Notes under the pieces: generated by a model
What the model was told of the DNA's origin: nothing
The model's database searches: none
The model's input: the letters and a program-made list of their open reading frames with translations, nothing else
Source: Lathyrus oleraceus
Taxonomy: Eukaryota; Streptophyta; Magnoliopsida; Fabales; Fabaceae
Assembly (NCBI RefSeq): GCF_024323335.1
Contig: NC_066584.1
Span: 236,139,494-236,203,493, forward strand
Reading direction: 5' to 3'
Length of the DNA stretch: 64,000 nt
In this document: in pieces, positions 23,301 to 33,948 of the stretch
Layout: every line of letters begins with the position of its first letter
Position numbering within the stretch: position 1 is the stretch's first letter
Translations under genes and position numbers: made by a program

Positions 23301-24694
23301 ATGTGCTTTTGGTTGATAAGTTGACTCTAGTGAATCAAGGTCAAGGTGGTGAATTCAGAGTTGATGAGAATGGTGTTTTGAAATTTGGTAATCGGGTGTG
23401 TATTCCAGATGTTACCGAGCTTAAGAAGAGTATTCTTGAGGAAGGACATCGTAGTGGCCTAAGTATTCATCCTGGAGCTACGAAGATGTATCATGATTTG
23501 AAAAAGTTATTTTGGTGGCCGGGAATGAAAAGAGAAATTGCAAGTTTTGTTTATTCTTGTTTGACTTGTCAGAAGTCGAAGATTGAGCATCAGAAGCCGT
23601 CTGGGCTAATGCAACCGTTGGCTATTCCAGAGTGGAAGTGGGACAGTATCAGTATGGATTTTGTTTCTGGTTTACCGAGGACGATTAAGAATTTTGAAGC
23701 TATTTGGGTGATTGTTGACAGATTGACAAAATCGGCTCATTTCATTCCGATCAGAATGGATTATCCGTTAGAGAGATTAGCTGAGTTGTATATTGAGAAG
23801 ATTGTAAGTTTGCATGGTATTCCGTCGAGTATTGTTTCGGACAGAGATCCTAGATTTACATCGAAGTTCTGGGAAGGTTTGCAAAGGGCTTTGGGAACTA
23901 AGCTGAGATTGAGTTCTGCATATCATCCGCAGACTGATGGTCAGACTGAGAGGACGATTCAGTCACTAGAGGATCTTTTGAGGGCTTGTGTTTTGGAAAA
24001 GGGAGGTGCTTGGGATTGTTATTTGCCTTTGATTGAGTTTACCTACAACAATAGTTTTCATTCGAGCATTGGTATGACACCGTTTGAAGCTTTGTATGGT
24101 AGGAGATGTCGGACACCTTTATGTTGGTATGAGTCCGGTGAGAGTGTTGTGGTTGGACCGGAGATTGTTCAACAAACTACGGAAAAGATTAAGATGATTC
24201 AGGAGAAGATGAGGATTGCTCAGAGTCGTCAGAAGAGCTATCACGACAAGAAGAGGAAGTCACTTGAGTTCCAAGAGGGAGATCATGTGTTTCTCCGTGT
24301 TACTCCGATAACTGGTGTTGGTCGAGCTTTGAAGTCGAAGAAGTTGACACCTCGATTTATTGGTCCTTATCAGATTTTGGAGAGGATAGGGGAGGTAGCC
24401 TATCGTATCGCCTTACCGCCGTCGCTTGCGAATTTGCATGAGGTTTTTCATGTGTCTCAGCTGAGGAGGTACATTCATGATCCGTCGCATGTAGTCCAAA
24501 TAGATGATGTACAGGTGAGAGATAACCTGACTGTTGAAACATCACCTATGAGGATCGAGGATCGAGAGTTGAAGCAGTTGCGGGGTAAAGAGATTGCTTT
24601 GGTAAAGGTAGCTTGGGGAGGACCAGCAGGTGGCAATGTGACTTGGGAACTTGAGAGTCAGATGAAGGAGTCTTATCCTGAGTTATTCACTTGA
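20324..24694 (+). CDS. gag-pol: Tekay-type gag-pol polyprotein (1456 aa)
   Basis: One open frame encodes all proteins of the element. From the N-terminus: a retrotransposon gag domain ([11 protein letters not shown] motif, nt about 20460-20810); three CCHC zinc knuckles ([18 protein letters not shown] and CFNCGEVGH, nt 21101-21265); a retropepsin with catalytic DTG at nt 21392-21400; reverse transcriptase with FIDD at 22361-22372; RNase H ([10 protein letters not shown]); integrase with an HHCC zinc site and a D,D,E core (MDFVSG, SDRDPR and TDGQTER); and a C-terminal chromodomain-like segment from about 24569 ending YPELF, thought to guide integration to heterochromatin. I chose the ATG at 20324 (MAGRDRDD); the open frame extends further upstream but into the primer site. 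There are no stops or frameshifts. gag and pol share one frame, so the protease must separate the products. Confidence 0.95.
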   Translation: MAGRDRDDAAIAEALGMLAGVLGGNPNVVGMGAARQLSEFQKNNPPMFKGAYDPDGAQKWLKEIERIFRVTECADNQKVRFGTHMLSEEADDWWVANRTELESAGNAEITWAVFRERFLRKYFPEDVRGKKEIEFLELKQGNRSVTEYAAKFTELSKYYTPYNEATGEFSKCVKFENGLRPEIKQAIGYQRIRVFSDLVDCCRIFEQDTKARAESYQQRVDRKGKNQNDRGKPYAAGKGFQRQSGMKRPSGGDSSAPAKCYRCGQAGHRIHECTSNEKKCFKCGKGGHLAAECRMKTVTCFNCGEVGHISPQCPKPKRENQSGGKVFALSGSETAADDRLIRGTCYINGFPLVAIIDTGATHSFISLDCAVKLKLEISEMHGSMVIDTSAKGSVTTTSVCLNCPLSIFGRDFGMDLVCLPLVQIDVILGMNWLVVNRVYINCFDKTVIFPEIEEGKSLFLSARQVNEEVADGAELFMLLSTLEAKDKLVICDLAVVCDFPDVFPEEVNELPPEREVEFSIDLVPGTRPISMAPYRMSAVELTELKSQLEDLLDKKFIRPSVSPWGAPVLLVKKKEGTMRLCVDYRQLNKVTIKNRYPLPRIDDLMDQLVGASVFSKIDLRSGYHQIRVKTEDIQKTAFRTRYGHYEYSVMPFGVTNAPGVFMEYMNRIFHPYLDQFVVVFIDDILVYSKSEEEHAEHLRVVLGVLREKKLFAKLSKCEFWLEEVSFLGHVISRGGVAVDPSKIEAVSKWEAPKSVSEIRSFLGLAGYYRKFIEGFSKLALPLTMLTRKGQAFVWDSKCEEGFQELKRRLTTAPILILPSPSEPFEVYCDASLLGLGGVLMQNKQVIAYASRQLRVHERNYPTHDLELAAVVFVLKLWRHYLYGSRFEVFSDHKSLKYLFDQKELNMRQRRWLEFLKDYDFGLNYHPGKANVVADALSRKSLHMSMLMVKELDLIEQFRDLSLVCESTHNSVKLGMLKLTSGILDEIREGQKSDVLLVDKLTLVNQGQGGEFRVDENGVLKFGNRVCIPDVTELKKSILEEGHRSGLSIHPGATKMYHDLKKLFWWPGMKREIASFVYSCLTCQKSKIEHQKPSGLMQPLAIPEWKWDSISMDFVSGLPRTIKNFEAIWVIVDRLTKSAHFIPIRMDYPLERLAELYIEKIVSLHGIPSSIVSDRDPRFTSKFWEGLQRALGTKLRLSSAYHPQTDGQTERTIQSLEDLLRACVLEKGGAWDCYLPLIEFTYNNSFHSSIGMTPFEALYGRRCRTPLCWYESGESVVVGPEIVQQTTEKIKMIQEKMRIAQSRQKSYHDKKRKSLEFQEGDHVFLRVTPITGVGRALKSKKLTPRFIGPYQILERIGEVAYRIALPPSLANLHEVFHVSQLRRYIHDPSHVVQIDDVQVRDNLTVETSPMRIEDRELKQLRGKEIALVKVAWGGPAGGNVTWELESQMKESYPELFT

Positions 24695-24718
24695 GGTATG
24701 TTTTCGAGGACGAAAACT

Positions 24719-24736
24719 CTTTTAGTGGGGGAGAGT
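24719..24736 (+). promoter_or_regulatory. Polypurine tract of the Tekay element
   Basis: The run TTTTAGTGGGGGAGAGT ends at the first base of the 3' LTR and is 25 bases after the gag-pol stop. Confidence 0.88.
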
Positions 24737-26749
24737 TGTAACACCCCGATAAAATAAGATAATTATTTAAATTGAGTTAATAATATATTTATTAATTTAA
24801 TTAAATAATTGGAATATTATTATTATTGGATTATTTTTATTATTATTGGAATAAAAGTAGAAATCAGTAAAAAGGTTCCATTTGGTAAAAAGAGTTATTT
24901 TCACGTGAAAAGGAAAAGAGACAGAAAGTGGAAAAAGAGCAAGAGAACAAGGGTTGAAGGAAGGAAAAGCTTGGAGCTCCGAGATTTGCCGGATTGACTC
25001 AGGTAAGGGGGGTTTATCATCGTTTAATGGGTATTATGGGATAATATGTCATGGGTAGTGATAAACCATTGATTTACCTCTGATTGGAATAATTGTGCTG
25101 AAATTGTGAACTTTTGGGATGAACGAATTTGGATTAAAATTGAAGGAAACTCGTAGGAATTAGATGCAATAGTGTTAGGATTTGTGAGATTGAATAAGTT
25201 ATGATTTGTGTTAGATGATATGAACGAATACTGTGTAAAAATTGGACTGTGGAAGGTTGAATTGGATAGATCTCGTAGCAGAGAAAGCCATAGCAGATCT
25301 GGAAATTCTGGTTTCTGGTCATACGCGTATGGCACTAGGCAATACGCGTATGAGATGGCCTGGTACGCGTATGGCACTAGGCAATACGCGTATGGATGAG
25401 GAAGATGAGGTTTTGAACGTGGTTTGGTCTCTGTTGGTACGCGTATGGGGAAGTGGTACGCGTAGCATACGCGTATGAGACAGGTGATACGCGTATGGGA
25501 TTGGCGTGGAAATGGGCCATACGCGTATGGGAATAGGCAATACGCGTATGGGCAGGATTGTGAGTTTCCTGAGCTGTTGTTGTGCAGTTTTTCACTGTTC
25601 AGCTGGGTAACGTAATTCAGCTGATGTATGATATATTAGGGATCAATTCCCGTTGTTTTGAGTAGTATAGGTATTAGTAGAGTGTGCTAATACTGTGGTT
25701 GTTATTTGGCATGATATGATATGCTTATGTGATAAAATATTGATTATGTGTGATGGTATGCATGATGCTGTGAATGAATCAGTTATGTGTGCATTTGTGA
25801 ATAGACTGTTTTATGGCTTAGAGTGTGAGCATATGTCTATTCTTGAATTGTGGTTGATGATTTAGCATTGCTAGGTGATTAGCATGCATATTGTGGCCTT
25901 TATGGTGGTAGCTAATTCCCATGGTGAGGAATTAGTGAGTTAGTCATTTTGGACTGTTGTTGATGTTTGCATGCTAGGTGATTAGCGTGCATTTCATGGC
26001 CCGTTGGGGGTGGTAGCTAATTCCCATGGTGAGGAATTAGTGAGTGAGTCACTAGGTCTCAAATGAGTGGGACTAGTGAGCTTGGTAGACGTACCTGGAT
26101 TTGGTCGGTGAGGTTGAACTATATGTTCACAAATAGTCGGTACCGCATGCATGGAGTCTCATTGCATAATATGTGTATGGCGTATAATATGAATGGATGT
26201 ATTCCAATATTATACGTGTGTTTGTATTGATATTGAGTATGAGCATGAGTTGTATTTGTGTTGAGTATGATATTTGAATTGATGTGCCGTTACCGAATGT
26301 GCGATGTGATTAGGGTGATCAATGTGTTAAATTACTTGGCATTACATGTTAATTTATAATGCTTATTATATCGATTGAGGAACTCACCCTTACAACTATT
26401 TTTCAGGTAACGAGCAGTGAGTTGAGTAGAAGCTAATGTTCGGAGTCTAGTGTAATTCCTTAGTGGGTCATGCTCTGATAGATGTAACATCGGGACGGGA
26501 TGTTTTGTCTTCTTTTCATTATTGGTTGTTGAATGATTTTACATGTATGAGTTACATGTTTTTGAATGATCGATTGATCTGTATCCGCTGCGTATTATGC
26601 AAATATTTTATTTGATTAAATAAATGAGCATGACAGGATATTTTGGAAAATGGTGTGAAATGATTGTGTGACACCCTTAAGGGCATAATTACTCTGATGA
26701 TATACTGCTATTTTAATTAAATATTTGGGGTATTTAGAAGGGTGTTACA
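24737..26749 (+). repeat. Tekay 3' LTR (2013 bp)
   Basis: It is nearly identical to 18184-20200. Differences include a shorter ATT run, one fewer A or G in short homopolymers, one extra G near 26008, CCG to ACG near 26090 and a small change near 26226. It includes the full ACGCGT array at 25323-25547. Confidence 0.95.
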
Positions 26750-26754
26750 AAAGG

Positions 26755-29700
26755 CACCAGAGATACCGAAGTATATAATAGGTGACTAACCAAAAAGAGA
26801 GACAATCGATACCAAGCATCCGGGTAAACGAAAGACAACTCAAAGGGGATAAATTGCAAGCATCCGGCAATCATCCAAACAACAAACATTCGACTCCGCA
26901 AAGGGAAATAACGAATCTTACTCGACTAGGGAAACACAAAGGCTTCGAATGAAGAGTGCATAAGATATATTATCCATTACCGTCAGAACGTGGATAACAT
27001 ACTCGCATGGAAGATTATCCACAACCGGTTACTGGGTTAATAAAGGATAAATCGACCGAAATAGAAAGGCATCGGGATACCAAAACTAGGTATATAATGA
27101 TGACCAATCAAAAGGGAGCAACAATCATTACCGAGCAAACGGGTAAATGAAAGGCGATCCGCTGAGGATGAATTGCAAGCATCCGGCAATCATCCACAGG
27201 GACTGGCTGGGGATACATCGATAAACAGTCAATGATCCGGGGAACAAATCACTATCAAACGGTGAAAAGACCCATTGGAGACTTCAAAGGGATAACATTG
27301 CGAGCATACGGCAATGATCCAGAAGACAACTTGCTGGGGATAAATTGCTAGCATCCGACAATTATCCATAAGCAAAAGGAGGAATATCAACATCAAATAC
27401 TGAATGAAGATAACCACAAAGAGTAACCATCATCGGTTAGGATGAACAACAAGGTTAACTCTGCAAAGGGGAGAAATTAGGGTTTACAACTACCGAATAC
27501 GGGGTAGAATACCAAAAATCTGGCTGAGGAAACAAGAGGTTAACACTACCGACTACTGGGTAGAAACCAACAACTCAGCTGGGATAAAATTGCAAGCAAC
27601 CGGCAATTTATCCACTCGTACCATAAGGCACAAACTCCGATGGGGAGAACAATCACAACATGGGATCTACAACTACCGAATACGGGGTAGAAGACCACAG
27701 GTTCAACTGGGGATAGGGTGAATAAAGGCCAAATACTGAGCACTTATTCAACTTATACCACCGGGAAACGCAAACTCTGTTAGGGATGAAACCACAACAA
27801 CAGAAAATCCACCATCAACCAGGACGAACCACAAAGGTTACCTCTGCGAGGGGAAAAGAGATAGGACTTACAACTACCGAATACGGGGTAGTAGCCATAC
27901 TCTGGTGAGAATAACCACAAATTAGGGTTTACATCTACCGAATACTGGGTAGAAGACCAACAACTCCGCGTGGGGATGGAACGAATCACAAATCCGCACG
28001 GGAAACAAAATAGGGTCTATAACAAACCACAAACTGCTGGAGAGCAGGCAAATAGGATTTACGACTACCGACTACTGGGTAGAAAACCAACAACTCTTGC
28101 TTGAGGAATAAAAGGTATATAACCACCAATTCTGCCAAGAAGCAAGGAACATAGGACTTACAACTACCGGTTACTGGGTAGAGGCCCAACAAAACTTCGC
28201 TGGGGATAAAGGAATTAATGTCGGTTACTGGGCAAACCATCCATTTCTTCCACAGGGAAGCACAAGAAACAGCTGACAAGACGCGAATTCGGGATTGATC
28301 CGAAAAGACAGACTGAAACAAAACACGTCCTATGAGGATATAACTCAATAGGAAAATCCATCCCAATATATGTGTTGGGAGGAAACGGAAGAAACCGTCA
28401 TCCACGAGGACACATCTCAGTGGGGAACTGCAGAAGGGAAATACAGATACTTTCTGCTTATGGGGCTGACTCTATATGGAGAGATTTAAACACCCGACAT
28501 CTGCTTGGGAAGATCTATAAGGAGATCTATATCACCCAAAGCAGGAGATAACAAACAAAAGATATATGGCAAACAATGCAACATGAATATCTGAATGTTT
28601 ACGAATATGCATGAATATGCGTGATTTATGTTTGATGAATGCTGACAAAACAGACAATTCTAACACAAACAGGCCCAGGAACTAAACGCCCGGTACTATA
28701 CTTCCAGGGGAAAAACCAACTGGAAAGCCAATCTGCTAGAGATCCACATGCTGTAAAGCAAAGACCTGCGGATACTGCAGGGGAAACAAAGAGAATCTGC
28801 AGGGGATCAGTATCAACTGAGAAACAAGAGTTCATGGCTCAACCAAGAACTGCTGCAAAAGCAACTCCAAACAACTCCAGGGAACAACCCACTGAAGGAG
28901 AATCATCCGAGTAGAATCTAACTGCACAAGCAACTCTACTGGGGAAGAACTGTCAGCTATCCTTCTTGGGGAACAACCCACTGAAGGAGAAAGCACCACA
29001 CAAGTAGATTCTGCAACAAGCCACTCTACTCGGGGAGAACATACATCCGACGGATCACACAAGTAGATTCTGCAAATAGCCACTCTACTGAGGATCAAGA
29101 GTAAATCAGGAAATCATTCCAATCTTTGGGATGCTAGAGCCACCAACCGACCCTACTGGGGAGTGAGATAACTTTCAACAGGCATAAACTGCCACAACAA
29201 CCATTCTGCAGACTAAGCTGGGAAAAAAATGGAAAGCAATCATGCTGAGGAGAAACACAACAATTCTGCTGGCAACTGCACTGGAGAGACTACTGCTGGA
29301 GAAGAACGCGAAGTCTTCAATCAACATCTCTGCTCGCGACTATACTGGGGAACAACCCTACCAACAGCTCTGCTTGCGACAATGCTGAGGAAAGCGGTAA
29401 GGTATCGGGATATCAACCCATCAACCACTGAATCTACCACAATGAGAACAACCATGCTGGGAAGATTACTGCTGGAGAAGAAACTGAGTCTTCAACAACC
29501 ACCTCTGCTTGGGGAACAACCCCAACAATAAAGCGGGAGAAAGAGGATACACTCAAATGCCAGGAATACGAACAACTGTCTTACCTGTTGGGAATCATGC
29601 CACCCTCGGGAGAGCACTGAGACATCCCTGAGTATCCTTTTGTCATTGTGAATATTCACTTTGTTTAAAACAACAATTTTGAAAAAATTTATTTGTTTAA

Positions 29701-30217
29701 AACAATGACATTTTATCAATTAAAATATGCAAAACATTTGTTGAATTGAAACAAATAAGAGTACGAATAATTGGATAAAAGCTCAAATTTATTTGATGGA
29801 ATGGTAGCCTGCAAATGGCAAGACTCCATAGATCTGTACAACTTTGAAATCAGTGATATATATTGGAAGAGGGCTACATTGAACATAATGATCCTTTCTC
29901 TACCAATTTGAATCTCGATGTATGCGAAGCTTCAGTTGACGACGAATCGAGAATCTTCTGACGAAAAGACGGCTGCGAAGCAGAAAGTCTTGTCAGGATG
30001 CAGTTACTTTGCCAAATCCCTAATTTTTGCCTAGATTGCCCCAGAGTGAGGTACTCAATCTAGCGGGATGTAAATATGCTTTCTTTTTTCAAGTCTCTAA
30101 TTTTTGCCTGGACTACCCTTGCGGGTTCTCCACCGAGACGCTCATTTTTGCCTAAGCCGCCCTTTCGGGTTTTCAGCTTAGCGAGCCATTCTGTTTTTCA
30201 TTTGCATATACTTTTTT
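26755..30217 (-). repeat. Ogre-B 3' UTR, pol-proximal part, hairpin-rich
   Basis: This is non-coding sequence between the pol stop (30218) and the Tekay insertion. It holds several families of short imperfect repeats, each an inverted repeat. GGAT...ATTGC/GCAAT...ATCC units lie between 26847 and 27613. CTACC/GGTAG units recur seven times (27490-28181). AGTAGA/TCTACT units lie between 28910 and 29089. One copy of the TTATCCA/TGGATAA hairpin is at 26966-26996. GGGGAACAACCCACTGAAGGAG-like strings recur from 28870 to 29520. Ogre 3' UTRs are known to be hypervariable and repeat-prone. Frames in this stretch are short and not protein-like. Confidence 0.75.
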
Positions 30218-33200
30218 TTAGGCAAAGTATTTCTTGACTGCATCTGAATTCACAGGACGAGTGAAATCCTCCCCATCCATTGTTGTAAGCATCAAAGCTC
30301 CGCCGGAAAAGGCTCTCTTAACAACATATGGACCCTCGTAGTTCGGAGTCCACTTGCCCCTGGAATCGGGCACGAAAGACAAGACTTACTTGAGCACGAG
30401 GTCACCTTCTCGGAACACACGAGGCTTGACCTTCTTATCGAATGCTTTCTTCATTCTCTGCTGATACAACTGACCATGGCACATGGCAGTCAATCGTTTC
30501 TCTTCAATCAAATTCAACTGGTCATAACGACTCTGAATCCATTCAGCATCAGTCAACTTGGCTTCCATCAAGACTCTCATTGATGGGATCTCCACCTCTA
30601 CTGGGAGAACAGCCTCCATGCCGTAAACAAGAGAGAAAGGGGTTGCCCCTATTGAAGTGCGTACAGACGTACGATATCCATGCAAAGCAAATGGCAGCAT
30701 CTCATGCCAATCTTTGTACGTGACAGTCATCTTCTGGATAATCTTCTTGATATTCTTATTAGCAGCTTCAACAGCCCCATTCATCTTAGGTCTGTAGGGA
30801 GAGGAATTATGGTGTGCAATCTTGAATTCAGCGCACAACTCATCCATCATCTTATTATTCAGATTAGATCCATTATCAGTAATGATCTTATCTGGCACAC
30901 CATAACGGCAAATCAGCTGGTTCTTAATAAACTTCACAACCACCTGTCTGGTCACATTCGCATACGAAGCGGCCTCAACCCATTTGGTGAAGTAGTCAAT
31001 TGCTACGAGAATAAACCTGTGTCCGTTGGACGCTTTCGGCTCAATCATGCCGATCATGTCGATTCCCCACATAGAGAAAGGCCATGGTGATGAAATCACA
31101 TTCAGAAGTGTCGGAGGAATATGAATCTTATCCGCATAAATCTGACACTTGTGGCATTTCTTCACATATTTGCAGCAGTCAGACTCCATTGTCAACCAAT
31201 AGTAGCCTGCTCTTAACATCTTCTTAGCCATGGCATGTCCATTGGAATGAGTACCAAATGAACCCTCATGGACCTCAGTCATCAACAGGTTTGCTTCATG
31301 TCTATCCACGCATCTGAGCAAAACCATGTCAAAATTTCTTTTATACAGCACTTCACCACTGAGGTAGAAACTGCTTGACAGCTTTCTCAAAGTTTTCCTA
31401 TCTTTTACAGATGCCCCAGGCGGGTAGACCTGGTTCTGGAGGAAATTCTTGATATCAAAATACCAAGGCTTGTCATCATTTACTTCTTCGACTGCAAATA
31501 CGTGAGCTGGTCTATCCAAGCGCATCACGGCAATATTGGGAACTTCATTCTAATACTTGACAACAATCATTGAGGCAAGCGTAGCAAGAGCGTCTGCCAT
31601 CCGATTATCCTCTCGAGGAATATGATGAAAATCAACTTTTGTAAAGAAAGTCGAAATCCTTCTTGCATAATCTCTGTAAGGAATGAGACTTGGCTGATTC
31701 GTCTCCTATTCACCCTTGATCTGATTGACAACCAGGGCCGAATCACCATACACATCAAGATGTTTGATTCTCAAATCAATACACTCTTCAAGTCCCATAA
31801 TATAAGCCTCATACTCTGCCATATTATTCGTGCATTTGAAAGTTAGCCTTGCTGTAAGCGGAATATGCGTGCCATGAGGAGTAATGATTACTGCCCCAAT
31901 TCCATTTCCGTACTGTTTTACAGCGCCATCGAACACCATTGTCCATCTGGAACCAGGTTCCGGACCTTCATCAAGTGTAGGCTCATCGCAATCTTTCATC
32001 TTCAAATACAGAATCTCCTCGTCAGGGAAGTCATACTGAACAGACTGATGATCTTCAATTGGCTGGTGCGCTAAATGGTCAGCCAAAATACTACCTTTGC
32101 TAGATTTCTGAGCTCGATACTCGATATCATACTCAGACAACAACATCTGCCAACGGGCAATCCTCCCAGTTAAAGTAGGCTTTTCGAAAATATACTTAAT
32201 TGGATCCATTCTGGATATCAACCAAGTTGTATGATTTATCATGTACTGGCGTAAACGCTTAGCAGCCCAAGCTAAAGCACAGCACGTCTTCTCAAGCATA
32301 GAGTACCGAGACTCACAATCAGTAAACTTCTTACTGAGGTAGTAGATAGCAAATTCTTTCTTCCCTGATTCATCTTGTTGACCGAGGACACAACCCATCG
32401 AGTCTTCAAGAACGGTCAAATACATAATCAGAGGTCTTCCTTCCACAGGCGGAGACAAAATCGGAGGTTCGGACAGATATTCCTTGATACTGTCGAAAGC
32501 TTTCTGGCAATCCTCGGTCCAATCATGAGACTGGTCTTTCCGGAGGAGCTTGAATATCGGCGCACATGTGGCAGTCATGTGGGATATAAATCTGGAAATG
32601 TAATTCAGGCGGCCAAGAAAACCTCGGACTTGCTTTTCAGTTTTGGGCGCAGGCATCTCTTGTATTGCTTTGACCTTGGCAGGATCAACCTCAATACCTC
32701 TTTCGCTTACCACAAAACCCAACAACTTACCGGAACGGACTCCGAATGTACATTTGTTCGGATTCAGGCGAAGTCTAAACTTCCTCAGACGCTGAAAAAG
32801 CTTCAACAAATGCTCAACATGCTCAACTTCCGTTCGGGACTTAGCGATCATATCATCAACGTAGACCTCTATCTCCTTGTGCATCATATCATGAAACAAG
32901 GTAGTCATAGCTCGTTGATACGTGGCTCCGGCGTTCTTCAGACCGAAGGGCATCACTCGATAACAGAATGTTCCCCAAGGTGTGATGAATGTGGTCTTCT
33001 CCATATCCTCTGGTGCCATTTTGATTTGATTATATCCGGAAAATCCGTCCATAAAGGAAAAAACTTTGAATTTAGCTGTATTGTCTACCAACATGTCAAT
33101 GTGTGGTAGAGGAAAATCATCTTTCGGACTAGCTTTATTCAAATCTCTGTAATCGACGCACATACGGACTTTTCCGTCCTTCTTAGGAACAGGCACGATG

Positions 33201-33681
33201 TTGGCCACCCATTGAGGATATGTAGAAGTCACCAGAAACCCCGCATCAATTTGCTTCTGAACTTCCTCTTTGATCTTCACTGCCATATCTGGATGAGTTC
33301 TTCTGAGCTTCTGCTTCACTGGCACGCACTCAGGCTTCAAAGGCAGGAAATGTTGCACAATATCTGTATCTAGGCCCGACATGTCTTCATATGACCAAGC
33401 GAAGATATCGGAATATTCTCGTAGCAATTCGATCAAATCCTTCTTGATAGACTCTTCAAGAAGTGCCCCAATCTTCACCCGACGGATGCAATCCTCAGAC
33501 CCCAAGTTGACTGTTTCCAGATCTTCAAGGTGCGGCTGAATGATCTTCTTCTCGTGCTCAAGGAGACGGGTAATCTCATCAGGAATTCCTTCAACATCAT
33601 CTTCCTCTGCCTCGAATACAGGGGGACTCAAAATTGGGAGATGGCGTTGGATCATTATGTTCAATGGGTTTTAGGATCAAC
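30218..33681 (-). pseudogene. pol: Ogre-B pol: RT, RNase H, aRNase H, integrase (broken)
   Basis: The minus-strand frame encodes reverse transcriptase (WVANIVPVPKKDGKVRMCVD; YVDD at 32852-32863), RNase H, a second archaeal-type RNase H (MVFDGAV, MAEYEAY) and integrase with an HHCC zinc site and D,D,E core (GIDMIG, TDNGSN, GAVEAANK). The final segment to 30218 encodes YEGPYVVKRAF and ends VKKYFA. The frame is broken by TAG at 31706-31708, TAG at 31550-31552 and TAA at 30386-30388, all in one frame. Near the 5' end a C5 run (33621-33625) shifts the frame relative to the reading that follows the putative splice site. The two TAGs probably replace tryptophans (G to A). As it stands no full pol could be made. 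Confidence 0.88.
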
Positions 33682-33948
33682 CTGCATAATGATTTTGGTT
33701 AATGAAAGACTTTAGAATTTAAACAAGCAAATCATTATGCAGATGAAATTTTTTTTGCTTTTATTCTTGTTTTTATGGGTTTTTTGTGATCACTGACTTC
33801 ATGCAAAAAAGGCAAAAAGTGAAAACAAAGGAAAAACAAATGTTTAACAATGCATTAATTGACTGAAAACATCATTGTATATATGCTGCCAACAATGTCA
33901 TCACTTCTCCTTTTGGCATGGGAGAAGGGTTTTAAACAAAGTGAACAA
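33682..33948 (-). other. Putative Ogre intron between protease and RT
   Basis: Ogre elements carry an intron between the protease and RT regions. Here the sense strand is T-rich after the gag-pro stop and ends ATTATGCAG before GTTGATCC, a good 3' splice site (exon resumes at 33681). I cannot fix the 5' splice site: no perfect GTAAGT occurs at the end of gag-pro, so the donor may lie inside the last codons. The boundaries are an inference from the family. Confidence 0.5.

Larger units (their letters stand above)
18184..26749 (+). mobile_element. Intact Tekay-type chromovirus (Ty3/gypsy), 8.57 kb
   Basis: The two LTRs (18184-20200 and 24737-26749) differ at only three or four substitutions plus a few indels. 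A tRNA-Met primer site, one uninterrupted 1456-codon gag-pol and a polypurine tract lie between them. A perfect 5-bp TSD brackets the element. It is the youngest and only apparently coding-competent element in the window. Lineage is judged from the chromodomain at the end of the integrase and the general style of the polyprotein. Confidence 0.95.

Noticed and set aside
32375..33109. 244-codon frame on the plus strand opposite Ogre-B RT
   Set aside because: It is antisense to conserved RT codons, has no known motif and no promoter or splice signals that I can see. It is a shadow of the real frame.
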